From positions 310,001 to 374,000 of the forward strand of contig NZ_PHNJ01000002.1 of the NCBI RefSeq assembly GCF_008122205.1: DNA of 64,000 nucleotides, given 5' to 3'. Shown here piece by piece: positions 25,511 through 34,574 of the stretch; position 1 is the stretch's first letter; every line of letters starts with the position of its first letter. This DNA comes from Natronococcus pandeyae (GTDB lineage Archaea; Halobacteriota; Halobacteria; Halobacteriales; Natrialbaceae). Below the pieces are notes generated by a model. The model worked only from the letters and a program-made list of their open reading frames with translations. It ran no database searches and was not told the DNA's origin. The position numbers and the translations under genes were made by a program.

Positions 25511-25572
25511 GGTGAACAATGGTTAATAATAACAAAGACAATTTTATTATCGGAGGGGCGAACTGAGCACGC

Positions 25573-26199
25573 ATGTGGCCATGGGAACACGCGATTATGG
25601 GCTACCTGGTGTACTCGCTGTTCTGTCACGCCTACTACCGCGAGTCGCCTGGCGGTCTCGAGGCGTTCGCGGTCGTCTTCGCCTCCGTCCTCCCGGATCT
25701 CATCGACAAGCCGCTGGCGTGGGAGTTCGAGGTGTTCGAGATTGGGTACGCGATCGGCCACTCGATCTTCTTTGCAGTTCCGCTCTCGATCGCGGTCGGC
25801 GCGCTCGCCAGATCGTACGGCCGATCGCGAACCGGAATCGCGTTCGCCCTGGGCTACCTCCTGCATCTCCCCGCCGACGTCGTCGACGGCTACGTCAGGG
25901 ACGGCCACTTCAGCGTCTGGATCATCCTCTGGCCGTTCAGACAGGACGAGGCCCATCTCCACGCCCACGAGCACGGCCCCGGCTTCCTCGAGCAGTTCTT
26001 CAGACTGCTCGGGGTCTACTCCCACGAACTGTTTTCCGGGGATCCGTCGACGTACATCCTGCTCCAGTTGGGAATGGCCGGCTTGGCCGGGCTGTTGTGG
26101 CTCTACGACGGTGCTCCGGTCCTCCGCGAATCCGTGCTCGGCGCCAAACGAGTCGTCGAAACGACGGTCGACCGACTGGTCGAGACCCGGAGCCGATGA
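25573..26199 (+). CDS. Membrane-bound metal-dependent hydrolase-like protein (YdjM/DUF457 type)
   Basis: 208 aa. It begins MWPWEHAIMGYLVYSLFCHAYY, then FASVLPDLIDKP (metal-binding Asp pair), GYAIGHSIFFAVPL and GYLLHLPADVVDGY with conserved His/Asp residues. This His/Asp spacing and 4-5 hydrophobic segments are the mark of the YdjM (LexA-regulated membrane hydrolase) group. The activity is unproven in the family. AT-rich DNA with a TTTTATTATC box precedes it, so it has its own promoter separate from znuACB. Confidence 0.78.
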   Translation: MWPWEHAIMGYLVYSLFCHAYYRESPGGLEAFAVVFASVLPDLIDKPLAWEFEVFEIGYAIGHSIFFAVPLSIAVGALARSYGRSRTGIAFALGYLLHLPADVVDGYVRDGHFSVWIILWPFRQDEAHLHAHEHGPGFLEQFFRLLGVYSHELFSGDPSTYILLQLGMAGLAGLLWLYDGAPVLRESVLGAKRVVETTVDRLVETRSR

Positions 26200-26299
26200 A
26201 CGCCCTCGTGACCGCCGGTACGGCCCCCTGTGAGGGTCGGCCCGCACGTTTATATCCGAAGCCGCGACCACAGTCCGTCAACGCTATGGACGACCGACG

Positions 26300-28687
26300 A
26301 TGAGTACGGCAAGAATGACGGACTGGCGCCCGATCTTCGGCCACGAGCACCCCTACGACGAGCAGGTCGACGGTATCGAGACCGCAGTCGACACCGCTCG
26401 AGACGACGGCTACACCGTCATCGAGGGTGCCTGTGGGACCGGAAAGACGATGATCGCGCTCACCGCGGGGATCGACCTCGTGCGCGATCCCGACACCGAC
26501 TACGAGCGCGTGTTCGTGCTCACGAGCGTCAAACAGCAACTGCGCCAGTTCGAGGCCGACCTCGAGACGATCAACGCGAACCTGCCCGACGACTGGAACC
26601 CGGTTTCGGGACTGACCCTCGTCGGCAAGGCCGACGTCTGTCCGTACAATCGCGAGGGCGCGGGCGAGATCGACGACGGCAACGTCTACGACCGGTGTGA
26701 GACGCTGCGCGATCGAACCCGCGACCTCACCGGCGAGGGCGGCGACACGACGGCCGGAACCCTGACCGCACGCGCACGCCAGCAACAGACCGGGCTCGCG
26801 GACAGCGGGCAGACGGGAACGGCCGGCCGATTTCTCGAGACTGCCGGCGAGACAGCCGCCTACCCGCCGGAGATGCCGACCTACGGCGAGGGCGGCCCCG
26901 TCGGCTCCGAAACCGAGTACTGCCCGTTCTACGCGCAGTACCTCGAGGACCTGCCGGAGGAGGAGAGCGACGGAGACGCCTCGGAGGCCGTCCCGTTCGA
27001 TTTCACCAGTGCGGGCCTGCTCACGCCCGAGGACCTCGTCGCTCGCTCCGTTCGTCACGGCACCTGCCCCCACTCCGTGATGGGGGCGCTGCTCGGTCAC
27101 GTCGAGGTCGTCATGGGGAACTACTACCACGCGTTCGATCCGACGACGACGACCACCTTCACCGGCGCCCTGCTCGACGACTCGACGTTCGTCGTCTGCG
27201 ACGAAGCGCACATGCTCGAGCCGCGCGTGCGCGATCTGGTCAGCGACGGCGTCGCCGACAAAACCCTTCGCGACGCCGAAACGGAACTCTCGCGAGTCAT
27301 CCAGCCGATCAAGTTCGAGCGAGAGGGGCGCCAGGCAGAGGGCGGGTCGAAGACGGCCGACGCCGACCTCGTGCGCGGAGAACTGGCCGACAGCGACGTC
27401 TCGTTCGAGGAACTGAACCGCACGCTCGAGTTCGTCCGGGACCTCCGGGAGGAACTCGACCGCCGGATCACCGCCCATCTCGACCGGACTCACCGGGGAT
27501 GGAAGTCGAATCTAACAGACCTCGCGGACGACGAGATCCCGCTTCGAGATCCGCAGGTCCCCGCCGAGGACGAACTCTCCGAGTGGGCCACCGACGCCGG
27601 CTACAGCGACGCGGTCTGGGTTCGAGCCGAGGCCGCCGGCGCCGTCGTCGAGCGCGTCTTGAACGAGGCCGAGGACGAGGAACGCACCCGCGCCGCGCCC
27701 GCCGCCGGCCGCGTCCTCGGCGAGTGGTACCGTCGCGACCACACCGACTACTTCCGAGAGATCGAACTCGAGCGGACCTGGGACGACACCGAACCCGCCG
27801 ACTCGTGGCGCCGGGCCTACACCGCCCGACTCGCCCTGCACAACTGCGTGCCGAGCGACGCTATCGGCGAGCGCCTCGGGAGCTTCGGCGGCGGGATCCT
27901 GATGAGCGCGACACTCGAGCCGATGGACGCCTTCACCGAGGTGACGGGCCTCGACTACCTCGCTCGCGAGGAGGACCGCCCGGTCGTCGAACGGCGGTAC
28001 GGACTGCACTTCCCGGAGACGAACCGCGAGAGCTTCGCGGTCGCCGCACCCAAGTACACCTACGAGAACAGGGGACGGGCCGGCGAGACCAATCCGACGA
28101 GAACACACTACGCCGACGCTATCGCGAAAGTCGCTCGCCTCCCTGGAAACGTCCTCGTCGGCATGCCGAGCTACGCGGAGGCCGAGTGGGCCGCGGGCGT
28201 CGTCGAGGAGCGGATCGAGAAACCCGTCCTGCTCGACGCCGCGAGCGACGACGAGACGACCCAGTCGCTCAAAAGCGAGTTCTTCGCGGGTGACGGGAAG
28301 GTGCTCGTCACGAGCCTCCGGGGGACGCTCACCGAGGGCGTCGACTACAGCGGCGACCGGCTCTCCGCGGCCGTCGTCTGTGGCGTCCCGATCGTCAACA
28401 CCTCGAGCCCCCGAACGAAAGCCGTCCGCCGGGCCTACGACGACGAGTTCGGCGACGGGTTCACCTATGCGCTGACGATCCCCGCGGTGCGGAAGGCTCG
28501 CCAGGCGATCGGTCGGGTCATCCGCTCGCCCGAGGACGTCGGCGTTCGCGTGCTGTTAGACGAGCGCTACGCCCGCGATAGCTGGGATTCGGTTCGGCCG
28601 TACCTGCCCGACGAGGGCGAGTTCCAGCCAGTCAGTCCCGACATGCTCGAGCACGGCCTCGAGCGGTTCCGTTCGCGCCTCTCGTAA
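26300..28687 (+). CDS. XPD/DinG-type superfamily 2 DNA helicase with iron-sulfur cluster
   Basis: 795 aa. Motif I GACGTGKTMIAL (about 43-54), motif Ia VLTSVKQQLRQF, the four-cysteine FeS region (DVCPYNREG, DRCETLRD, EYCPFYAQ and GTCPHSVM), DEAH-type motif II VVCDEAHML, ILMSATLEPMD, and C-terminal motifs TSLRGTLTEGVDYSG and RKARQAIGRVIRSPEDVG. It should unwind DNA 5'-3' in repair. Insertions between the Cys residues (about 140-190) are long. A TTTATAT box (26249-26255) precedes it; the short ORF MDDRR at 26286 overlaps its ATG. MTDWRPIF at 26315 is an alternative start. Confidence 0.92.
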   Translation: MSTARMTDWRPIFGHEHPYDEQVDGIETAVDTARDDGYTVIEGACGTGKTMIALTAGIDLVRDPDTDYERVFVLTSVKQQLRQFEADLETINANLPDDWNPVSGLTLVGKADVCPYNREGAGEIDDGNVYDRCETLRDRTRDLTGEGGDTTAGTLTARARQQQTGLADSGQTGTAGRFLETAGETAAYPPEMPTYGEGGPVGSETEYCPFYAQYLEDLPEEESDGDASEAVPFDFTSAGLLTPEDLVARSVRHGTCPHSVMGALLGHVEVVMGNYYHAFDPTTTTTFTGALLDDSTFVVCDEAHMLEPRVRDLVSDGVADKTLRDAETELSRVIQPIKFEREGRQAEGGSKTADADLVRGELADSDVSFEELNRTLEFVRDLREELDRRITAHLDRTHRGWKSNLTDLADDEIPLRDPQVPAEDELSEWATDAGYSDAVWVRAEAAGAVVERVLNEAEDEERTRAAPAAGRVLGEWYRRDHTDYFREIELERTWDDTEPADSWRRAYTARLALHNCVPSDAIGERLGSFGGGILMSATLEPMDAFTEVTGLDYLAREEDRPVVERRYGLHFPETNRESFAVAAPKYTYENRGRAGETNPTRTHYADAIAKVARLPGNVLVGMPSYAEAEWAAGVVEERIEKPVLLDAASDDETTQSLKSEFFAGDGKVLVTSLRGTLTEGVDYSGDRLSAAVVCGVPIVNTSSPRTKAVRRAYDDEFGDGFTYALTIPAVRKARQAIGRVIRSPEDVGVRVLLDERYARDSWDSVRPYLPDEGEFQPVSPDMLEHGLERFRSRLS

Positions 28688-28727
28688 AAATCGCCGTCAG
28701 TCGTCTGCCTCGAGTCCGTCGACTCAC

Positions 28728-29039
28728 TCACCGCGACCCCCTCACGGTAACGGTCGTGGTGGTCGTCGTCTCGGCGTACAGCGAGTACAGGAGGATCGCA
28801 CACCCGCTGGCCGTAAACGAACTCTGGACGGCGACGCCGAGGGCGATGCTGCCCCCGACGAGGTGGAGCACGCCGCCGAGGACCGATCCGACGGCGATAC
28901 ACGCGAAGCCGACGGCGACCGCCCGCAGCGCCGCGGCCTCGGTACGCTGGAACGCCCGGTAGGCGAGCACCGCGACTGCGCCACCGGTGAGCAGCGTCGC
29001 CGTATTTGCACTCGCGATGAGAACGGTGTACTCGTTCAT
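28728..29039 (-). CDS. Small haloarchaeal membrane protein (DUF7521-like)
   Basis: 103 aa with three hydrophobic helices (TATLLTGGAVAVLAYRAF, AVGFACIAVGSVLGGVLHLV, FTASGCAILLYSLYA) and a Thr-rich tail (TTTTTTVTVRGSR). The family of similar length and topology occurs widely in haloarchaea next to small regulators; no function is known. Here no regulator accompanies it. Convergent with the helicase gene. Confidence 0.68.
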   Translation of the reverse strand: MNEYTVLIASANTATLLTGGAVAVLAYRAFQRTEAAALRAVAVGFACIAVGSVLGGVLHLVGGSIALGVAVQSSFTASGCAILLYSLYAETTTTTTVTVRGSR

Positions 29040-29227
29040 GCGTGCGCTCGGTTCGTGTTCCTGGTCGTCGTTCGGTTCCGGGCGTGCGGTCGCTCGCGTC
29101 TCACGGTCGTGCTCTGTTCGCTCGCGTCGACACTTCAGTAGCGAGGCCGGTTCTCACTCGAAGGGAGCCGAACTGAAGATGTTCGGTACGCCTCACTGAT
29201 CGTCATCGACGCGGCTGACTCGCGGCG

Positions 29228-30436
29228 CTATCCGCCGCCGACCGTTTGTCTCCAGTCGTCGAGCCACTCTTCGAGATCCTCTCGCAACCGGTCGTATCCG
29301 ACGGAGGCCGCCTCGACCGGTATCTCCGCGTGCTCCTCGAACTCCTCGTCGAGATCGACGAACGCGCTGCTGACCGCGGGAATCTGAAGCTGTCGCTCGG
29401 CGAGTTCGGCCTGCACCTCGTTCGAGAGGGCGAAGTTGAGGAAGTCGTAGGCGAGATCGACCTCCTCGGCGTGCTCGAAGATGGCCATCCCGAGCGGGTT
29501 CTCGTACCCCTGTTCGTCCGGGAACGCGACCCGGTACCGATCCGGATCTCGATCCTCTCGGTTGGCGAGCACCGGATCGGTCGAGTAGGCGACGGACAGC
29601 GGTCGCTCGCCCGCCGCGTAGGCCTCGTCGGAGGCTGCCCAGCCGTCGGTAATCCGGGCGCCGTTCTCCTCGAGTCCACGCCAGTACTCGAGATAGTCGC
29701 TTCCGAAGGCGTCGATCGTCCAGAGGAGAAACGCCAGTCCCGAATCGGAGCGCTCGGGGTGGGGAATCAGCAGCGACTCCTCGTACTCGGGAGCAGTCAG
29801 GTCCGCGAGCGTTTCGGGGGGCTCGAGTTCACCGTGATCGCCGTTATCGACGGCATCGATCTCGTCGTCACCATCGTCACCATCGTCACCATCGTCATCG
29901 CCGACATCCTCGTAGAGGAGACAGCTGTATCGCACGCCCGAGGGGAGAACGCGACCGTTCGGATCGCCGAACTCGAGGTCCTCGCGGATGCGGTCGGCGG
30001 CCGTGATCCGATCCTGGTTGAGTTCACGGAAGAGTTCGCGCCCCTCGGGTTCGCGGTCGACCCGTGCGAGCGCGGCTGGAGTGAGCCCGAAGTAGACGTC
30101 CGCATCGATTTCGGCCTCCTGATGAACGCGCTGGACGTAGTGATCGAGACCGGCTTCTGGGATCGTCCACTGGAGTTCCGCGTCGGGAAACTCCTCCTCG
30201 AACAGTTCCCTGAGTCGCTCGTCGGCGGCTCGCTCGCCGCGGACTATCGACTCGGTGGTAGCGATCCGGAGCGTCCCGTCGAGGTCGGGCTCTTCGGGCT
30301 CGGGGTCGGGTTCGTCCTGGTCGTCGACGTCGGACGGGTCCTCCTCGTCCTCCTCGTCCGCTTCGCGGGTGAAACAGCCGGCCAACCCGGCGAGTCCACC
30401 GCTGCCGACGGCCCGTACGACCGAACGCCGTTTCAT
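29228..30436 (-). CDS. Thiamine/iron-type ABC substrate-binding lipoprotein (TbpA-like), no transporter partners
   Basis: 402 aa from ATG 30436 (MKRRSVVRAVGSGGLAGLAGC: twin-Arg and lipobox). The upstream ATG at 30460 is less likely because a CTTAAG TATA-like box at 30461-30466 sits 25-30 nt before 30436. The mature part starts LRIATTESIVRG and includes WTIPEAGLDHYVQR, VYFGLTPAALARV, RLPSG-like VLPSGVRYSCLLY and LIPHPERSDSGLAFLLWTI, resembling TbpA/ThiB. An acidic GDD repeat (about residues 178-190) interrupts it. No permease or ATPase gene is adjacent, so it may serve a transporter encoded elsewhere. Confidence 0.8.
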   Translation of the reverse strand: MKRRSVVRAVGSGGLAGLAGCFTREADEEDEEDPSDVDDQDEPDPEPEEPDLDGTLRIATTESIVRGERAADERLRELFEEEFPDAELQWTIPEAGLDHYVQRVHQEAEIDADVYFGLTPAALARVDREPEGRELFRELNQDRITAADRIREDLEFGDPNGRVLPSGVRYSCLLYEDVGDDDGDDGDDGDDEIDAVDNGDHGELEPPETLADLTAPEYEESLLIPHPERSDSGLAFLLWTIDAFGSDYLEYWRGLEENGARITDGWAASDEAYAAGERPLSVAYSTDPVLANREDRDPDRYRVAFPDEQGYENPLGMAIFEHAEEVDLAYDFLNFALSNEVQAELAERQLQIPAVSSAFVDLDEEFEEHAEIPVEAASVGYDRLREDLEEWLDDWRQTVGGG

Positions 30437-30444
30437 AGCGGTAG

Positions 30445-30466
30445 TGATACGCCGTATCATCTTAAG
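30445..30466 (-). promoter_or_regulatory. Promoter and perfect operator-like palindrome of the TbpA-like gene
   Basis: TGATACG-C-CGTATCA (30445-30459) is a perfect palindrome lying between the CTTAAG box (30461-30466) and the leaderless ATG at 30436. Binding here would block transcription start, so a repressor site is likely; the regulator is unknown. Confidence 0.6.
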
Positions 30467-30571
30467 CGCCGGGATCGTTCCGTATCGACCGCCGTCCGTC
30501 TTCTCGCGGCGATTTCACCGGGCTCGAGCCGGGGTCAGAAGGGTTTTACCCGTCGACTGAGACTCACCGGT

Positions 30572-31660
30572 GTGACAGCGAACGCGAACGGAGCGCGGCG
30601 ACGTCGCTACGTGCTCGCTGGTGTCGTTGCCGCACTCGGCCTCGTGACCGGAGCGATCCTGCTCGAAGTCCTCGGGACGATCCTCTTCGCGCTGACGGTC
30701 GCCTACGTTCTGCTCCCCGTACAGGGGTGGCTGGTCAGACGGGGGCTCTCGGAGTGGATGTCCGCAATCGCCGCGACGCTGATCGGGTTCGTCGGTGCGG
30801 TCGCCGTCTTCTCGCCGCTCGTCCTCACGCTGTACTTCCGAATCGACGAGGTGATCGCCCTCGTCGAGGAGGTTCCGCCGGAGATGCCGGTTACGGTGTT
30901 CGACGTGACGTACACGATCGAAGCCGGAGAGGTCCAGACGCTCGCCGTGACCTTCTTGCGTGAGCTCGCCGTCTCCGTCGTTTCGTCGCTGCCGGTGCTC
31001 GCGATCAAGTTCGCCCTCTTCGTCATCCTGCTGTTCGCATTGCTGTACAAGGGCGACGCCGCCGGGCGAGCGGCCATCGCTCCCGTTCCACACGAGTACC
31101 GTGACATCGTCCACGCGCTCGCCACTCGCGCCCGGGAGACACTGTACGCGATCTACGTGCTCCAGCTCGCTACGTCGCTCGCCTCGCTGCTAATCGGCTA
31201 CCCGCTGTTTCGGCTCCTGGGCTACGATATGGCGTTCACGCTCGCGCTGTTCGCCGCGATCTTGCAGTTCGTCCCGATCATCGGCCCGAGCCTGCTCGTC
31301 GCACCGATCGCGTTCTACCACGTCGCTGCGGGCGAACTGGCTGCGGCGGCGCTGGTCGGCGTCCTCGGCGTCGGATTGGTCGCCTGGTTTCCCGACGTCG
31401 CCGTTCGACCGCGACTTGCTCGCCGCTCCGCCGGCTTGCCCGGCAGTCTCTACTTCGTCGGCTTCACCGGCGGCCTCTTTACGCTCGGCGCGATCGGGAT
31501 CGTCGTCGGCCCACTGATCGTCGCGGTCTTCGTCGAGGCTGTCGACCTGCTCGCCGACGAGGTCAACGGAAACACGACGCTCGAGGACTTCGCAAGGCCG
31601 GAGTCGGAGACGACAGCCGAACCCATCGAGGCGGAACCCGGCGACTCGTCCGACGACTGA
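30572..31660 (+). CDS. AI-2E family transporter (PerM-like membrane protein)
   Basis: 362 aa from a GTG at 30572 (VTANANGARRRRYVLAG), preceded by a GGTTTTACC box 25-30 nt upstream; the longer open frame is antisense to the TbpA-like gene. Eight or so transmembrane helices with family features: LFALTVAYVLLPVQGWL, YAIYVLQLATSLASLL, LFAAILQFVPIIGPSLLVAPI (the conserved PxxGP block) and GAIGIVVGPLIVAVF. Members export small molecules such as autoinducer-2 or act as Na+/H+ antiporters. The TGA stop shares its A with an 81-bp inverted-repeat element. Confidence 0.88.
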   Translation: MTANANGARRRRYVLAGVVAALGLVTGAILLEVLGTILFALTVAYVLLPVQGWLVRRGLSEWMSAIAATLIGFVGAVAVFSPLVLTLYFRIDEVIALVEEVPPEMPVTVFDVTYTIEAGEVQTLAVTFLRELAVSVVSSLPVLAIKFALFVILLFALLYKGDAAGRAAIAPVPHEYRDIVHALATRARETLYAIYVLQLATSLASLLIGYPLFRLLGYDMAFTLALFAAILQFVPIIGPSLLVAPIAFYHVAAGELAAAALVGVLGVGLVAWFPDVAVRPRLARRSAGLPGSLYFVGFTGGLFTLGAIGIVVGPLIVAVFVEAVDLLADEVNGNTTLEDFARPESETTAEPIEAEPGDSSDD

Positions 31661-31740
31661 TACGGTCTGTTGTAACGATTTACCGGGGTAACCGCGATAC
31701 GTCTGCGGTCGCACCGGCAATGACTTACAGCAGACCGTAT
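31660..31740. mobile_element. 81-bp terminal-inverted-repeat element
   Basis: ATACGGTCTGTTGTAA (31660-31675) and TTACAGCAGACCGTAT (31725-31740) are inverted repeats agreeing at 15 of 16 positions. TA lies just inside each outer base. The interior is unrelated to the 110-bp elements and holds the short palindrome TTACCGGGGTAA. The first base is the A of the TGA stop of the AI-2E family gene. It could be a MITE or a stable 3' stem-loop. Confidence 0.65.
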
Positions 31741-31814
31741 GACGCTCGAGTCCGCGTCTCGTCCCCGGCCTACTCATCCATCCACCTTTTCTATCTGCTC
31801 GCCGTAGAATCCGT

Positions 31815-32429
31815 ATGGCCAGTGGCCGAACGATCATCAACGCGATCATCGGTGCCGTCGTCGGTATCGTCCTCTCGTTCATCCCGCTCTCGACGATCAT
31901 CGGCGGTGCCGTCGCAGGCTTTCTCGAGGGACCGGACGAGCATGACGGGGCGCTCGCCGGCGCCCTCGCCGGTGCGGTCACGTTCGTTCCGATCGCCGCC
32001 ATCGCGATTCTCGCGATCGGAGTCGTTGGCTTCGGAATGGGCGTCGCCGCCGCTCCGGCCGGGGGTTTCGCGTTTGTCGTTCTCATGATCCTCGCGCTCG
32101 TGCTGTTCGCGTTCCTCTACACCGTCGGACTGTCGCTGCTCGGCGGCTATCTCGGCGCCTACCTGGCGCGTGAGTATCCGGAACAGCACGCGAAGACGCG
32201 AGAGACGATCGGAATGGGCGGACGGGAATCGAGGAGAGGACGAACGGCGACGACCGACGGCAGTCCCCGATCGGAGACGCGGGACCCACTCGAGACCGAG
32301 CGCGACGACGTGACTCGCTCGAGCGAACCGAACCGCGGGGACCGGCCGGAAGCCGCCGAAGGCGCCGAAGCCGATGCCTCCGATCCGCTGCGGTGGCACG
32401 AAGAACACGAGTCCGACCGAGACGAGTGA
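31815..32429 (+). CDS. DUF5518-type haloarchaeal membrane protein
   Basis: 204 aa. The first half has four hydrophobic segments rich in Gly/Ala (NAIIGAVVGIVLSFIPLSTIIGGAVAGFL as one pair near 8-37, VTFVPIAAIAILAIGVVGFG, FVVLMILALVLFAFLYTVGL) and ends GGYLGAYLAREY, which is the DUF5518 signature. The second half (about 135-204) is a highly charged disordered tail. Function unknown. A CTTTTCTATC box about 28 nt upstream supports the start. The gene lies between two terminal-inverted-repeat elements. Confidence 0.75.
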   Translation: MASGRTIINAIIGAVVGIVLSFIPLSTIIGGAVAGFLEGPDEHDGALAGALAGAVTFVPIAAIAILAIGVVGFGMGVAAAPAGGFAFVVLMILALVLFAFLYTVGLSLLGGYLGAYLAREYPEQHAKTRETIGMGGRESRRGRTATTDGSPRSETRDPLETERDDVTRSSEPNRGDRPEAAEGAEADASDPLRWHEEHESDRDE

Positions 32430-32441
32430 CGCACTCGGCTC

Positions 32442-32551
32442 GTACTGTCGGAGAGAACTATTCGAAGATCGGTCGCTCGAACTCGGGCATCACCAGCGAT
32501 GACGGCCGGAATTTCGCGACCGGCTTCTCACTGACTTCTGTCCGGCAGTAT
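32442..32551. mobile_element. 110-bp miniature inverted-repeat element (copy 2)
   Basis: Same element as 5096-5205 but in the opposite orientation, exactly the same length, no gaps in the alignment. Ends: GTACTGTCGGAGAGAA (32442-32457) and TTCTGTCCGGCAGTAT (32536-32551). Its last base (32551) is the A of the TGA stop of the ABC permease gene, the same placement as copy 1 relative to lysC. Confidence 0.75.
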
Positions 32552-33846
32552 CACTCGTACCGGAGCGCGTCGATCGGATCCGTCCGCGCCGCCCGCCAGG
32601 CCGGGTAGAGCCCCGAGAGGATCCCGACGAGGATCCCGACTGCGATCGCGAGGGCGACGTACTCGTAGGGGTAGACCAGCGGGAGATCGATGTACCACGC
32701 GCCCAGATAGCCCGCGACGAGGCCGAGCGCCGTCCCCAGTATGGCGCCGATGATTCCCAGGATCACTGCCTCCGTAAGAAAGAGGCCGAGCACGTCCCGG
32801 TTCTGCGCCCCGACCGCTTTCATGATCCCGATCTCGCGGGTGCGCTCGGTGACGCTGACGAGCATGATGTTCGCGATCCCGATCGAGCCCACCAGCAGGG
32901 AGATGGCGGCGATGCCGACGATGAAGTTCTGCAGGAGATCGAGGATGTCCTGGAGCTGCTGGAGCAGCTCCGTGCTCGTCTGGAACGTGACCTCGAGGTC
33001 GTCGCCGAGGAACTCGCTCGCATCGGCTGCGTCGCTCTCGAGGTACGCGACGGTGCTCTCGCGGGCGGCGTCGATATCCGCCTCGCTGGTGGACTCCGCC
33101 TCGACGATGATGGCGATGAAGCGAGCGTCGGCGCCGTCCCCGCCGTTCGTCTCGGCACCGTCTTCGCCCCCTCCATCGCCGATTCCGAACCCGCCCGCCT
33201 GCTCGACGTAGTAGGGATCGGTCGGTACGTAGATCCGCGGCGACGATTCGAACCCCTCGAACGGGCTCAGTCCCTCGGAGCTGTCGGTGATACCGACGAC
33301 TTCGACCGTCGTCTGCTCGCCGCCGATGACCGTGATCGTGAGTTCGTCGCCGACGGTGACGTTCTCCTCGAACTGCTCCGCGGCCGCGGGGTTGATCACT
33401 GCCTCGCGTTCGCCCATCTCGAACTGCCTGCCGTCCGCGAGTCGCTCCTCACGGATGTACGACGGGCCGGACGCGATCAGTCCGTCGCCCTGGGCGATCT
33501 GTTCGTCCCCGTCGGACACCGACTGGCTCTGGATCGGCGCGTAGCCGTAGGCTGCCTCTACTTCCTCGAGTTCCTCGACCGACTCGAGATCGTCCTGGCT
33601 AAATATCGGTTGTGCGCCCGCCAGCGGCCCGCCCTCGGTGTCGGGGTCGGCGGCCCAGCCGTAGACGTTGCGCTGGTCGTCCGGGCTGATGTCGCCGATG
33701 ATCCCGGCTTGCAGGCTCGCGCCGAGCGTGACGAAGGCGATCACCGCCGCGATCCCGATCACGACCCCGAGCGTCGTCAGTGCAGAGCGAAGTTTGTGTC
33801 CGCGGATCGACCGCCAGGCCAGGCGTAGACTCGCACCCGGACGCAT
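32551..33846 (-). CDS. MacB-like ABC transporter permease
   Basis: 431 aa. An N-terminal helix ([28 protein letters not shown], about 17-44), a large extracytoplasmic MacB_PCD-type domain (about 45-290, with acidic surface), and three C-terminal helices from [40 protein letters not shown], the FtsX/MacB block. These permeases transmit force from the ATPase to proteins or lipids outside the membrane. The start overlaps the stop of the ATPase gene by one base, so the pair is translationally coupled. A 110-bp element begins at its stop codon. Confidence 0.92.
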   Translation of the reverse strand: MRPGASLRLAWRSIRGHKLRSALTTLGVVIGIAAVIAFVTLGASLQAGIIGDISPDDQRNVYGWAADPDTEGGPLAGAQPIFSQDDLESVEELEEVEAAYGYAPIQSQSVSDGDEQIAQGDGLIASGPSYIREERLADGRQFEMGEREAVINPAAAEQFEENVTVGDELTITVIGGEQTTVEVVGITDSSEGLSPFEGFESSPRIYVPTDPYYVEQAGGFGIGDGGGEDGAETNGGDGADARFIAIIVEAESTSEADIDAARESTVAYLESDAADASEFLGDDLEVTFQTSTELLQQLQDILDLLQNFIVGIAAISLLVGSIGIANIMLVSVTERTREIGIMKAVGAQNRDVLGLFLTEAVILGIIGAILGTALGLVAGYLGAWYIDLPLVYPYEYVALAIAVGILVGILSGLYPAWRAARTDPIDALRYE

Positions 33847-34574
33847 CAGCGGTTCGCCCCGCTGTCGAGTTCGTCGGTCACGCCGTCGAGTTCCTCGATG
33901 CGTTCGATCTTTCCGTCGAGCAAGTGGACGATCCGTTCTGCTCGCTCGGCGACGTGGCGCTCGTGGGTGACGACGACCATCGTCGTTCCGGCCTCGTGAA
34001 ACTCGCCGAAGAGGTCGAGCACCTCGGCTTCCGTCTCGGTATCGAGGTTTCCGGAGGGTTCGTCGGCCAGCACGATCGCCGGATCGTTCACCAGCGCCCG
34101 CGCAAGTGCGACTCGCTGGCGCTGGCCGCCGGAGAGTTCGTTCGGCCGGTGATCCTCCCGGTCGGCGAGGCCGACCCGCTCGAGCAACGCCCGCGCCCGC
34201 TCTCGGCGTTCGACCCGGTCGGCGCCCTGGAATAGCTGGGGGAGCGCGACGTTCTCGAGCGCGGTCAGCCGCGGCATGAGGTTGAACGTCTGGAAGACGA
34301 AGCCGACCTGCGTTCCCCGAAGACGGGTTCGTTCGCGTCCGCTGAGACTCCCGACGTTACGGTCGTCGATGAACACGTCTCCCTCGGAGGGCGTGTCGAG
34401 ACAGCCGACCAGGTTCATCAGCGTCGACTTTCCCGAGCCGCTGGGGCCCATGATCGCCGTGTACGAGCCGCGAGGGATCTCGAGTGAGACCCCGTCGAGC
34501 GCGTGGACGGGTTCGCCGACGCGGTAGGTCTTGCGGACGTTCGAGAGCGAGACCGCCGTGTCGGTAGTCGCCAT
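33846..34574 (-). CDS. MacB/LolD-like ABC transporter ATPase
   Basis: 242 aa. Walker [10 protein letters not shown] (about 43-51), Q-loop [18 protein letters not shown], signature [17 protein letters not shown] (about 144-160), Walker [15 protein letters not shown] and H-loop [16 protein letters not shown]. The LolD/MacB-type sequence ([16 protein letters not shown]) matches its partner permease directly downstream. Together they form a mechanotransmission or efflux ABC system whose substrate is unknown. A TATCTTTTTCC box lies about 30 nt upstream. Confidence 0.93.
   Translation of the reverse strand: MATTDTAVSLSNVRKTYRVGEPVHALDGVSLEIPRGSYTAIMGPSGSGKSTLMNLVGCLDTPSEGDVFIDDRNVGSLSGRERTRLRGTQVGFVFQTFNLMPRLTALENVALPQLFQGADRVERRERARALLERVGLADREDHRPNELSGGQRQRVALARALVNDPAIVLADEPSGNLDTETEAEVLDLFGEFHEAGTTMVVVTHERHVAERAERIVHLLDGKIERIEELDGVTDELDSGANR

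Noticed and set aside
26286-26303. Five-codon uORF MDDRR before the XPD/DinG-type helicase
   Set aside because: Too short to judge and no supporting conservation; mentioned only in the gene entry.
29860-29905. CATCGTCAC direct repeats as a possible CRISPR or satellite
   Set aside because: They are the codons of a GDD repeat in the TbpA-like protein; no spacers. No CRISPR array was found in the window.
29246-30571. Upstream extension of the AI-2E transporter frame to 804 aa
   Set aside because: It is antisense to the TbpA-like gene; the GTG at 30572 with its own TATA-like box fits better.
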